Below are positions 54,407 through 62,693 of a DNA stretch of 64,000 bases, piece after piece (the first letter of the stretch is position 1; each line of letters begins with the position of its first letter). Under the pieces are notes generated by a model, which had not been told where the DNA came from, searched no databases, and saw nothing but the letters and a program-made list of their open reading frames with translations. A program made the position numbers and the translations under genes. This DNA is from Campylobacter ureolyticus (GTDB lineage: Bacteria > Campylobacterota > Campylobacteria > Campylobacterales > Campylobacteraceae): assembly GCF_013372225.1 (NCBI RefSeq), contig NZ_CP053832.1, forward strand, positions 1,054,001-1,118,000. The letters are read 5' to 3'.

Positions 54407-54493
54407 TGTCTCTCCTTAAATTAAAAACTTTTAAAAAACTATACTAAAAACCATATACACAGCAGTGCTTTAAAATAAAGCTAAACTAAGCTT

Positions 54494-55684
54494 ATGAAAA
54501 AGAGCAAAAGATCAAAAAGCATAAAAAAAAGACAGAGTATAAACATAAAATTAAGCGATGTTACCACACTAAGCCAAATAATAACAAATTCTAAAATAGT
54601 TGGCAAAAAAGCAACTGCTATAAGTGCCGTTTATGCTTCAATTGCTGCTATAAGCGATACGATATCAACACTGCCTTTAAATTTATATAGACTAAATGAC
54701 AAAAAAAGAGAGATAGCACACGATCACTATTTGCAAAAAATAATAAAATTTAGACCCAATGATTATCTTACAAGCGTAAGTTTTTTAGAAGCTATTATAA
54801 AAAATATGCTTACTTATGGCAATGCTTTTATCTACCCTATCAAAAAAAGAGATGAAAGCATAGTAAGGCTTGAAATAATACCACCTGAAAATATAACAAT
54901 TTTTAGTTATGAAAAAAAGCCCTTTTATAACTATATATGTGATGGTGCAGCTATAAGGCTTGAAATGGACGAGCTTATAAATATACCTTACTTTTCATAC
55001 GATGGCATAACTGGTTTAAGCCCTATAAGTGCATGTAAAAATAGTCTAGAAACTGCTAACGAAACAGATGAATATAGCAAAAGGTTTTATAAAAATGGGG
55101 CTTTTCCAAGTGGTGTATTAGAATTTCCTGTTGAACTTAGTGATGAGGCATATGAAAGGCTTAAAAATAGTTGGCAAAATGCTTATAGTGGGATAAATTC
55201 CTATAAAACAGCAATTCTTGAAGCAGGTGCAAAATATACTCCTATAACAATACCAAACAAAGATGCACAGTTTATAGAGCTTAAACAGTTTCAAATAACA
55301 GATATCGCAAGGATATTTAATATCCCTGCTCATAAAATTGGCGATTTAACTCATGCAACTTTTTCAAATATAGAACAACAAGAGTTAAACTATGCCATTC
55401 AAACAATACGCCCTATTGTCACAAAAATAGAAAGCTCTTTTAATAGATGGCTTTTAAAAGATGATGAAAAAGAGAGATATTATTTTAAATTTAACCTCAA
55501 CGCGATGCTTAGAGGTGATGTTAAAAGTAGATTTGAAAGCTATATGCTAGGACGTAATATGGGAGTATATAGCGTAAATGAAATAAGAGAGCTTGAAGAG
55601 TTAAACCCAATTGAGGGAGGCGACATATACGATAAGCCGTTAAATTCAAATCTAAAACTTGACGGAGGTAAAAAGGATGAGTAA
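54494..55684 (+). CDS. HK97-family portal protein (396 aa)
   Basis: Role: dodecameric DNA gate at the head vertex. Seen: AISAVYASIAAISDTISTLP and NLYRL, then LTYGNAFIYPIKKRDESIVR, LINIPYFSYDGITGLSPISA, and FNIPAHKIGDLTHATFSNIE with FNLNAMLRGD, the run of motifs of HK97-type (phage_portal) proteins. Length is normal. It heads the plus-strand head operon and overlaps the protease start. Confidence 0.93.
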   Translation: MKKSKRSKSIKKRQSINIKLSDVTTLSQIITNSKIVGKKATAISAVYASIAAISDTISTLPLNLYRLNDKKREIAHDHYLQKIIKFRPNDYLTSVSFLEAIIKNMLTYGNAFIYPIKKRDESIVRLEIIPPENITIFSYEKKPFYNYICDGAAIRLEMDELINIPYFSYDGITGLSPISACKNSLETANETDEYSKRFYKNGAFPSGVLEFPVELSDEAYERLKNSWQNAYSGINSYKTAILEAGAKYTPITIPNKDAQFIELKQFQITDIARIFNIPAHKIGDLTHATFSNIEQQELNYAIQTIRPIVTKIESSFNRWLLKDDEKERYYFKFNLNAMLRGDVKSRFESYMLGRNMGVYSVNEIRELEELNPIEGGDIYDKPLNSNLKLDGGKKDE

Positions 55685-56231
55685 AAACCTATATAGAGTT
55701 GCAAATTTAAGAGGATTTGACAACAAAACAGATGAAAAAAGACTTAAATTTTGCATAATCTCACGCAATAATTCGTGTGAGAGATTTGACTGGGAGATTG
55801 GCAGATATATAGAAACGCTTGATGTAAATGGCGCTATTTATGATGGGTTAAAAACTATGTTTAAAGACCACATAATAAGCGTAGATAACGCCATAGCAAG
55901 GGTTGAAAATATACGCCTTGAAGATGGTGAGCTTTTATGTGAGTGTGTATTTGATGAGAGCTCAACTACAATTTATGAAAGGTTCAAAAATGGAATTTTA
56001 AACGATGTAAGCATAGGATATAGAGTAATAGAGAGCAAAATTAGTAAAAAAGATAACAAAAACTATGTTTTAGTAACGAAATTTGAGATTTTAGAACTTA
56101 GTGCAGTTTGGAAAGGAGCAGATAAGGGTGCAAATTTAAGAAATAAAAACGATATAGAAAAAATACAAAGAGCCAAAGAGTATATGGATTTACAAAAAGA
56201 GATACTTAATTTAAAGGAGAAAACACTATGA
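55677..56231 (+). CDS. prohead protease (S78/HK97 gp4 family)
   Basis: Role: cleaves capsid scaffold segments during head maturation. Start: ATG 55677 with a GGAGGTAAAAAGG site, inside the portal stop. Seen: MFKDHIISVDNAIARVENIR containing the catalytic His, and NGILNDVSIGYRV containing the Ser of the prohead protease fold, then FEILELSAVWKGADKGA, the family's C-terminal block. The usual portal-protease-capsid order supports this. Confidence 0.88.
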   Translation: MSKNLYRVANLRGFDNKTDEKRLKFCIISRNNSCERFDWEIGRYIETLDVNGAIYDGLKTMFKDHIISVDNAIARVENIRLEDGELLCECVFDESSTTIYERFKNGILNDVSIGYRVIESKISKKDNKNYVLVTKFEILELSAVWKGADKGANLRNKNDIEKIQRAKEYMDLQKEILNLKEKTL

Positions 56232-57409
56232 AATTAAAAGAATTAAAAGAAAAAGCAGTAAAAACTCTTAGCGATGCAAGAGCTATTTTAGACAAAGCAG
56301 ATAAAGAGCAAAGAGGATTAAATACAGATGAAAAAGTAAAATACGAAAACCTTAACTCTGAATTTGACACACTACAAGAGCAAATTAGACAAATTGAAGC
56401 TAGTAACGCTTTAAAAGACGAACTTAGAGAAAAAGAAGCTTTTATGGATGAGATAGTCTCAAAAGAGTTACCCAAAAGTAAAAATTCCGCCATAAAAGAT
56501 GATGAATATACAAAAACTTTTTTTGACTATGTAAGGGGTGATAATAGCGCTTTATACAAGTTAAAAAGGGATTTGAATGAAGGAAGTGGAGCAAATGGTG
56601 GATATACAGTGCCAAAAACATTTCAAGCAAGAGTATTAGAAAAATTAAACAATGAAATGTTTCTAAGACAGCTTTGCACTGTAACTCAAACAACCTCAAC
56701 AAATGTTATACCAGTTGGTGGCGTGGTGCCTGAGTTTGACTGGATAGAGGAAAAAGGTGTTTATAACGAAAAAGACCTAACTTTTTCACAAATTGAGATA
56801 AATGCCTATAAAATAGGTGGAATTATTAAAATTAGTGAAGAACTATTAGAAGATAGTGCGATAAATATTGAAAGCTACATTTTAAACAAAATGGTTGAAG
56901 GGCTAAAACATACTCAAGAACTAGCTTTTGTAAAAGGTGATGGCAACAAAAAGCCAAAAGGCTTAGCAACTTATAATGTAGGGCTAACCACTGCTAGTGC
57001 AAATGCTATCACAGATATTGAGCTAATAGACTTTTTTTATAGCTTAGATAAAAACTACAGAGATGGTGCAGTGTGGGTTGTAAGTGATGAGTTTGAAAAG
57101 GCTTTAAGAAAATTAAAAGACGCCACAGGCAATTACTTGTGGCAACCAGCCTTAACAGCAGGAGCGCAAGCTACACTACTTGGAAAACCAATTTATGTAA
57201 GTGGGTATATGGATGGATTAGAAAGTGGTAAAGTCCCTGCAGTGTTTGGAAACTTAAGATATTACAACATTGCAGACCGTGGGTCTATGAGCTTGCAAAG
57301 ACTAAATGAGCTTTATGCTGGAAATGGTCAGGTTGGCTTTAGAGCAAGAGCTAGAGTTGATGGAGTTTTAACCATAAATGATGCAATTAAGTGCTTAAAA
57401 TGTGCATAA
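56228..57409 (+). CDS. major capsid protein (HK97 gp5 family, 393 aa)
   Basis: Role: shell protein of the head. Seen: N-terminal helical delta domain (MKLKELKEKAVKTLSDARAI..., to about residue 100) expected to be removed by the protease, then NEGSGANGGYTVPKTFQARV at the start of the mature shell. The HK97 fold body follows, with FDWIEEKGVYNEKDLTFSQI, KISEELLEDSAINIESYI and GNGQVGFRARARVDG near the end. ATG overlaps the protease stop by four bases. Confidence 0.93.
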   Translation: MKLKELKEKAVKTLSDARAILDKADKEQRGLNTDEKVKYENLNSEFDTLQEQIRQIEASNALKDELREKEAFMDEIVSKELPKSKNSAIKDDEYTKTFFDYVRGDNSALYKLKRDLNEGSGANGGYTVPKTFQARVLEKLNNEMFLRQLCTVTQTTSTNVIPVGGVVPEFDWIEEKGVYNEKDLTFSQIEINAYKIGGIIKISEELLEDSAINIESYILNKMVEGLKHTQELAFVKGDGNKKPKGLATYNVGLTTASANAITDIELIDFFYSLDKNYRDGAVWVVSDEFEKALRKLKDATGNYLWQPALTAGAQATLLGKPIYVSGYMDGLESGKVPAVFGNLRYYNIADRGSMSLQRLNELYAGNGQVGFRARARVDGVLTINDAIKCLKCA

Positions 57410-57433
57410 GGTGGTAGTTTTACCACCTTTTTA
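57408..57433 (+). terminator. Rho-independent terminator after the capsid gene
   Basis: Perfect 9-bp stem AAGGTGGTA / TACCACCTT with loop GTTT, followed by a T run. It overlaps the capsid stop. Partial read-through probably feeds the connector genes, keeping capsid protein in excess. Confidence 0.85.
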
Positions 57434-57448
57434 AAAAAAGGAAAGAAA

Positions 57449-57697
57449 ATGAAAGTAAAACTTTTAACTTGTTTAAGTGGAAATAATACATTTCAAGAAA
57501 TAGGCGATATCTTAGAAGTAGATGAAGAAACAGCCAATTTGATGATAGAAAGAGGTATTGCTTCTGAAGTAAAAACTACGAAAAAGAAAACCGATGAAAC
57601 TAACAAAAACACCACTAAAAGAGGTATTGCTTCTGAAGTAAAAACTACGAAAAAGAAAACCGATGAAACTAACAAAAACACCACTAAAAAACGATAA
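57449..57697 (+). CDS. small head-associated protein with a duplicated segment (82 aa)
   Basis: Seen: residues 1-34 form a compact fold (VKLLTCLSGNNTFQEIGDIL, EETANLMIERGIASEV) like small phage head or decoration-type proteins. Then comes a basic Lys/Thr tail in which 23 residues occur twice because of an exact 69-bp tandem repeat. The next gene begins inside its 3' end. Function not known; it may be an accessory head protein. Confidence 0.6.
   Translation: MKVKLLTCLSGNNTFQEIGDILEVDEETANLMIERGIASEVKTTKKKTDETNKNTTKRGIASEVKTTKKKTDETNKNTTKKR
57551..57688 (+). repeat. exact 69-bp tandem duplication
   Basis: 57551-57619 and 57620-57688 are the same, in frame, encoding a second copy of RGIASEVKTTKKKTD... 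. The duplicated unit includes ATGAAACTAAC, the start of the downstream gene, so a second, probably unused, start copy exists at 57594. Confidence 0.92.
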
Positions 57698-58100
57698 ATT
57701 AATAAGCGTTGATGAGTTTAAGCTTTGGGCTAGGATAGATAATGATGAAGAAGATGAGCTTTTAGATGAGCTTTTAGAAAGTGCTATAAATTTCTTTGAG
57801 TTAAAGACAAATAGGGTTTTAAAAAGAGCAAAATTTAAAGCTGTTTTAGAAAATGAAAAAGTCTTTTTTGGTGAGTGCGATGAGATAAAGATATTAAGTG
57901 GTGATATTGAGATAAAAACAGAATATGGGGCAACCTGTTTTAGCCGAAGTGGTGAAGTAAGCTTTGTATGTGGATATGAAAAAGTGCCTTTGATGATAAA
58001 ACTTTGGATTAAAAACTTTGCTTTAAACCTTTATGAAAACAGGGTAAATGACTACAAAAACGATACTGTTATAAGCTACTTTCGTATAAAGGAGTTTTAG
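57663..58100 (+). CDS. head-tail connector protein (gp6-like, 145 aa)
   Basis: Role: ring below the portal. Seen: DKLISVDEFKLWARIDNDEE, ELLESAINFFELKTNRVL, and VPLMIKLWIKNFALNLYENR, the pattern of HK97 gp6-like connectors. Start ATG 57663 lies in the second copy of the 69-bp repeat. Its stop overlaps the GTG start of the next gene. Confidence 0.8.
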   Translation: MKLTKTPLKNDKLISVDEFKLWARIDNDEEDELLDELLESAINFFELKTNRVLKRAKFKAVLENEKVFFGECDEIKILSGDIEIKTEYGATCFSRSGEVSFVCGYEKVPLMIKLWIKNFALNLYENRVNDYKNDTVISYFRIKEF

Positions 58101-58429
58101 TGAGAGTTGGCAAACTAAGACATAGAATTGAAATTTATAAATTTGATGAAATTTTCAATGAGTATGGTGAAGCTGAACTAAAAGAAGTATTTGTCAAAAA
58201 AATATGGGCTTTTATGGATGCCATAAAGGGTGATGAAAAATACATAAATGATAAACAGATGAGCGAGGTTGATTATAAATTTGAGATTAGGTTTTTAAAA
58301 AATCTTGATGAAAGCTATTTTATCAAATTTAAAGATAAAATTTTTGATATAAAAAGCGTGATTAATCCTTATGAAAAAAATGAAAGACTTTTACTAAACT
58401 GCACCCAAAGAAAAAGAGATTATAAATGA
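58100..58429 (+). CDS. head closure protein (SPP1 gp16-like, 109 aa)
   Basis: Seen: GTG start; RVGKLRHRIEIYKFDEIFNE, KIWAFMDAIKGDEKY and a C-terminal DIKSVINPYEKNERLLLNC, the pattern of phage head closure / head-tail adaptor proteins. GGAG site before it. Position after the gp6-like gene agrees. Confidence 0.82.
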   Translation: MRVGKLRHRIEIYKFDEIFNEYGEAELKEVFVKKIWAFMDAIKGDEKYINDKQMSEVDYKFEIRFLKNLDESYFIKFKDKIFDIKSVINPYEKNERLLLNCTQRKRDYK

Positions 58430-58878
58430 TAACTTATGAGATGCAAGGACTTAAAGAACTAACTTTTAAGTTTGAAAAGCTTAAAAAAAACATAGACAAA
58501 GAAGTTATAAAGCCTGTGATAAAAGAGGTCTTAAAAGATGCAAGAAAAAAAGCAAAGGCAAATGTTCCTATGGAAACAGGGGAGCTAAAAAGACACATTA
58601 TAACAAGGATGAATAGAACTAGAAATAATGTCTCAAGTGGAATAATTCTAGTTAAAAAGTTTAGAAACCTAACAAAACGAGAGCTAGAAAGAGCTAATCC
58701 ACTATCGCTAAAATACAATAAAAAAGGCAAAGCTATAAAAGAGGTATATTATGCCCACTTTGTAGAATATGGCACAAAGCATGCCAAGCCAAGACCTTTT
58801 TTAAGAAACTCAATAGATAAAGAAAAAGCCAACGCTAGGCTTCAAAAAGCCATTAATAGGGAGTTAAATAATTTATGA
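58426..58878 (+). CDS. HK97 gp10-like tail completion protein (150 aa)
   Basis: Seen: MQGLKELTFKFEKLKKNIDK, AKANVPMETGELKRHI and YYAHFVEYGTKHAKPRPFLR, the signature of the HK97 gp10 family. Role: completes the tail's head-proximal end. Overlaps neighbours by four bases on each side. Confidence 0.9.
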   Translation: MITYEMQGLKELTFKFEKLKKNIDKEVIKPVIKEVLKDARKKAKANVPMETGELKRHIITRMNRTRNNVSSGIILVKKFRNLTKRELERANPLSLKYNKKGKAIKEVYYAHFVEYGTKHAKPRPFLRNSIDKEKANARLQKAINRELNNL

Positions 58879-59207
58879 TGATAATAAATTTAGTAAAATA
58901 CTTAAAAGATAATTTAGGCATTGAGTTTTATCCAGAAATTGCACCAAAATCAGCAAAAAGTCCGTGTGGAGTTTATAATATAATAAATGAAAGTGAAAGA
59001 ATTAGTGTGAATTTGGGCTCATTTCAAACAGATTTTTTTATTCAAATTGATATTTATACAACTTCTTATAAAGAGGCTCAAATATTTAAAGAAAAGCTTA
59101 AAAATGCTTTATTTGGTTTTGAAAGACCAATAATAGCATTAAACTTTAAAGAAAGCTTTGAATATGATGAGTATAGGCTGATATGTGAGTTTGAAAGCTT
59201 TGAGTAA
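58875..59207 (+). CDS. tail terminator-like protein (110 aa)
   Basis: Seen: MMIINLVKYLKDNLGIEFYP, FFIQIDIYTTSYKEAQIFKE, giving the fold pattern of DUF3168/tail completion proteins that follow gp10 in head-tail clusters. It is the last gene of the plus-strand head operon and meets the minus-strand genes at 59249. Confidence 0.7.
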   Translation: MMIINLVKYLKDNLGIEFYPEIAPKSAKSPCGVYNIINESERISVNLGSFQTDFFIQIDIYTTSYKEAQIFKEKLKNALFGFERPIIALNFKESFEYDEYRLICEFESFE

Positions 59208-59248
59208 GGGGTTGTATATAAAAATTATTTGTTTAAATTTTACTAATT

Positions 59249-59699
59249 TTAATTTTTTTTGTTTGATTTTTTTTGCTCTTTTTTGCCACTTATGTGATAA
59301 ATCGCCAAAAATCCAGCAATTAAAACACTTGTGATAGATACTTCAGTTTGTCTTGTGTATAAAGCATAAATTAAAGCACATACTAAGGAAAACATAAATA
59401 TAAATGCAAAAATTTGCCCTAATTTTAAATATTTTCTAATATGAGGAATTTCTTCTTCTCTTATGGCTTGTTCTTTTTTTTTCAAGAGCTAAAATTTCAT
59501 CATCAATCTTGTGCTTATGCGTTTGTTCTTTTTCCAGTATAGAAATATACCTATTTGCAAGTTCAGGATTGTTTATAGCTAATGCTGAAAGATCTGATAA
59601 ATTTATATTAATTTGAACATTGTTTTGAGCTAGTTCAGCTTTAATATCAGCTTCTTTGTGAGTTTGGAGTTCTGATATTTTCTTGTCTATCTCTTGCAA
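59249..59699 (-). pseudogene. DUF2335-like membrane protein split by an A9 run
   Basis: Frame 59436-59699 (TTG start with AAAAGG upstream) gives LSALAINNPELANRYISILE and EQTHKHKIDDEILALEKK. Frame 59249-59485 continues KEQAIREEEIPHIRKYLKLG with two membrane segments and IYHISGKK. Joined at an A run of eight instead of nine (about 59472-59480), they form one protein of about 148 residues with the DUF2335 layout (soluble helical part, conserved GQ, two membrane helices). Function unknown; common in prophages. Confidence 0.6.
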
Positions 59700-59820
59700 T
59701 ATTTAACCTTTTTGAAGTTTTCTTTGCTATTTCACCATAGTCTTTAATATAATCAATTTCTACTTTTGGAGAAAATGCATCTCTAAAACCAACTAAAAAA
59801 TATTTAAGTTTTTTACTCAT
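59647..59820 (-). CDS. small phage protein (57 aa)
   Basis: Start ATG 59820 has an AAAGGAGATAAAGCT site, which is better than the longer frame from 59892. Sequence MSKKLKYFLVGFRDAFSPKV, then a basic tail. No family recognised. It overlaps the start of the DUF2335-like gene by about 50 bases. Confidence 0.5.
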   Translation of the reverse strand: MSKKLKYFLVGFRDAFSPKVEIDYIKDYGEIAKKTSKRLNIARDRQENIRTPNSQRS

Positions 59821-59924
59821 AGCTTTATCTCCTTTCAAAGTGTAGTCATTATACAAAAAAATAGCTAATAATTTATTTAAATAATACTTCATTTTTTAAA
59901 TTGCTGTAATTTATGATTTATTTT

Positions 59925-62612
59925 TTACAAAACCCTTATTCCCCTATTTTCATACGGGTTTATTGGTGTTTGTATGTTTTTTCTAATGCCATAAGCCATA
60001 ATTAAAGCGATTAACCCATCTATCTTATCTCTGCTTTTTTCTTTATCCAACTTAATGTTTCCTGCAGGGTCTGTTTTAATAACTGCATTTGTAGCCATCC
60101 ACCTCATCACAGGGTTATTAAAATGCTCTAACTCTCCTTTCATAATCTTAGTATAAAGTTCTTTGCTAGGGGCTGACATAGAGCCAAAGCCTTGACCAAA
60201 ACTTAGCATATTTAAGCCCTCATCACCTAAATTTGTAACTATACTTGCTGCATTCCACCTATCAAATGCAACAGCTTCAACGCTTAATTTTCTACAAATT
60301 TCTAAAATGTCTCTTTGTATATACGCATAATCAATTACATTTCCAGGAGTTAAACGGATAAAGCCATCTTTTATCCACTGCTCGTAGCTCACATAGTCTT
60401 TTTTACTTTTTGAGCGTAAATTTTCAGATGGCAACCAAAAATAAGGAATAATCGCTATTTTAGAACTAAGCTTAGTTATTAAAACAAAAGCCGTAAGGTC
60501 ATTTACACTTGATAAATCAAGTCCTGCGTAAAATTTAAGCGTTTTATCCGCTAAAACCTCATCTATTTTAAGTTCATAAGAGTTTTTCATCCACTCTTCA
60601 TCACTTAACCAGCTATCGGCATTACTTGAAACCCAAATGTTAAGGTGCTTGGTCTTAAAACTGTGCATTGCTAAAGCATCGTGTGAGGTCTTTATAAACG
60701 CTTCTTTTAGTTTATCAAGCTTTATGCCTCTATTCATTGCAGGGTTTGCCTTTAGCCACTCTTTTTCATCTTGCCAATTGTTTGAGTCAGCTTCAAATAT
60801 CATAGCATAGAAGCTATCATCTTTTATAGTGCCATTTTTTACCTTTTTGGCATATTCGTAGAGTTTGTGCATTTCACCGTTTAGGTTATACCCAGCAGTT
60901 GAAATTACAAAACTTAATGAGTTGTTTCTACTTCTAGCACCTTCTTCAAGCACTTTTAAAAGTTCACCACTTTTTGCAGCGTGAAGCTCGTCATAGACAA
61001 AGACATAAGGTCTAAGTCCATCTTTGGTGTCGGCATTAGCGGTTAAAACCTTTATAAAGTCTTTAAATTCATTGTTTCGTTCTATTGTTTTAGTTGATTT
61101 AAATATTGTGGCAACTTTTTCTAGGCTTGAGTTTTGACGCAACATAGTAGAGGTTGCATTATAGACTATTTTTGCCTGCTCGGTTTCGTTTGCAGCACAA
61201 TAGATCTCTTTACCTTTTTCACTATCAACAAAAAGGAAGTAAAGAAGTATTGAAGCTAAAAGCTCGGTGTTGTGGGTTGGTGTAAAAGCTTCTCCTGATA
61301 GATAAAGCGATGAAGGGTGTGCTACTTGTATGCACTTCACAGGAACGCTTTTTGTTTTTGCGATAGATATTATGGCTTTTGAAAACGCTCTTTTTGATAG
61401 TTTTGATTTAAGTCTATTTTGCTTAAATCCAATATAAGATATTTTTAAACTTTTAGGAGCATAAAAACACACTCTAAACTTATCGCTACAAATCTTACCT
61501 TTTAGCATGGCTTTTGTTTTTTTTAAAGCAGCTTTTAATCCAAGTGATCTAACTAAAAGAAGCATATTATTTGCTAGTTTTTCATTTGTAGAACAAAACT
61601 CACACTGACCAGCCTTTGAAACAAAGCCATCGCTATCCATAATACCTCTTAAAAGCTCAAGCCTTGTTTCTTCATCATTAAATAAATATTCATTTGGAAT
61701 ATGCTTGTTTTTATATAAATTTAGCTTTCTTAGAGTTGAGCCAAAGCCATTATGAGAGTGTTTTTTGTCTGTGTAGGTATAATATACATTTTTGTTATCA
61801 CTTGGAACTAAGTTTAGCTTTACGCCTATTTTAGATAATTTTACCATTATCTCATCTTTGTGGCTATCAATTGTTATCCTTGCATCATAGCTGCTTCCAT
61901 TGCCTAACCAAAGTCCCAAAAGATAAGGATGTATAGTGGTTTTTTGCTTTTTAAAATGAACTGCTTTTGGGATTTGAACTTTAAAAGCATGTTCGGTTTT
62001 CTCATCTTTTCTTTTATAAATCACACCCAAATCTAACATTTCTTTGGTGGTTAGATTTAAGTCTTTACGAGAGCTGCCCTTATAGTGGTATGCACTATTT
62101 ACATGCCAAATATGGTCTTTGTCTGCTGTGATACTACTGCCATCGCTAAATTTTACATCATAACAGTCGTGGTTATGCATAATATCGCTTATTAATGTTA
62201 TTTTTGTAGGCTTTCCATCAAGACTAAAAACTTCATCACCCACCTTTAAATCAGCCATTTTTATAAAGCCTTTTGGAGTTGGTATAAGAGTGTTTATGCT
62301 TAGAGCTTTACCGTTTTTTCTAGGGATAAATAAAAGTGCTGATGAGTAACGGCGTGAGTTGGTATCTTTTTTAAAAGTAGCTATGGTATCGATAATGAAC
62401 TTAATTTGAAAATCCAAAAGCTGAAAATTAACCCCTGCAAACTCTCCTGCGGTGTGTTTTAAAAGACTTATAAACTTAATAGCCCTAAAAGCTGTTTTTT
62501 CATCTATAAAATAAGGTGTATTTTTTAGATTTTCATTTTGAGTTTTGATATACTCATCGGCATTATTTAAAATCTCTTTTCTTAAGATTATTTTATTCAT
62601 TTTTTCATCCAT
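59925..62612 (-). CDS. terL: terminase large subunit with intein in Walker A (895 aa precursor)
   Basis: Role: ATP-driven DNA packaging motor and nuclease. Seen: residues 1-102 end in FIPRKNGK; residues 103-448 are an intein; residue 449 on reads TELLASILLYFLF, so the mature protein has the intact Walker A PRKNGKT. The C-extein has Walker B YVFVYDEL with HAAK, and the RNase-H-like nuclease motifs AGLDLSSVNDLTAFVL, AVAFDRWNAAS and DKIDGLIALIMAYG. The spliced length is 549 residues, normal for Terminase_1/HK97-type proteins. Splicing is required for activity because the intein splits the ATP-binding loop. It is on the minus strand downstream of TerS, while portal and capsid genes are on the plus strand, an unusual split. 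Confidence 0.93.
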   Translation of the reverse strand: MDEKMNKIILRKEILNNADEYIKTQNENLKNTPYFIDEKTAFRAIKFISLLKHTAGEFAGVNFQLLDFQIKFIIDTIATFKKDTNSRRYSSALLFIPRKNGKALSINTLIPTPKGFIKMADLKVGDEVFSLDGKPTKITLISDIMHNHDCYDVKFSDGSSITADKDHIWHVNSAYHYKGSSRKDLNLTTKEMLDLGVIYKRKDEKTEHAFKVQIPKAVHFKKQKTTIHPYLLGLWLGNGSSYDARITIDSHKDEIMVKLSKIGVKLNLVPSDNKNVYYTYTDKKHSHNGFGSTLRKLNLYKNKHIPNEYLFNDEETRLELLRGIMDSDGFVSKAGQCEFCSTNEKLANNMLLLVRSLGLKAALKKTKAMLKGKICSDKFRVCFYAPKSLKISYIGFKQNRLKSKLSKRAFSKAIISIAKTKSVPVKCIQVAHPSSLYLSGEAFTPTHNTELLASILLYFLFVDSEKGKEIYCAANETEQAKIVYNATSTMLRQNSSLEKVATIFKSTKTIERNNEFKDFIKVLTANADTKDGLRPYVFVYDELHAAKSGELLKVLEEGARSRNNSLSFVISTAGYNLNGEMHKLYEYAKKVKNGTIKDDSFYAMIFEADSNNWQDEKEWLKANPAMNRGIKLDKLKEAFIKTSHDALAMHSFKTKHLNIWVSSNADSWLSDEEWMKNSYELKIDEVLADKTLKFYAGLDLSSVNDLTAFVLITKLSSKIAIIPYFWLPSENLRSKSKKDYVSYEQWIKDGFIRLTPGNVIDYAYIQRDILEICRKLSVEAVAFDRWNAASIVTNLGDEGLNMLSFGQGFGSMSAPSKELYTKIMKGELEHFNNPVMRWMATNAVIKTDPAGNIKLDKEKSRDKIDGLIALIMAYGIRKNIQTPINPYENRGIRVL
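61269..62306 (-). other. class 3 intein with LAGLIDADG endonuclease (346 aa)
   Basis: Seen: N-terminal Ala (no nucleophile), block A ALSINTLIPTPKGFIKMADL with KVGDEVFSLDGK, block B SITADKDHIWHVN, block F VPVKCIQV, block G FTPTHN followed by Thr. Intein residues Trp68, Cys325 and Thr344 form the Trp-Cys-Thr set of class 3 inteins, with His66 and the final His345-Asn346. Between blocks B and F lies a homing endonuclease with LGLWLGNGS and LLRGIMDSDGFV. The first LAGLIDADG motif has Asn where the acidic residue is expected. Known: class 3 inteins splice through the block F Cys and are common in phage genes. Confidence 0.9.
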
Positions 62613-62617
62613 TTTTT

Positions 62618-62693
62618 AAAATTTAAAACCTTATTCATCTATTCAAGTATTCATCTTATCTGTTTTGAAATTTAAAAACCTTATTCATCTATC
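62618..62693. repeat. short direct repeat at the TerS end
   Basis: About 25 bases (AAATTTAAAACCTTATTCAT and on) occur at 62618-62643 and 62668-62693, 50 bp apart, differing by an A. The second copy holds the stop of the small terminase gene, so the first is a duplicated gene end. Confidence 0.7.
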
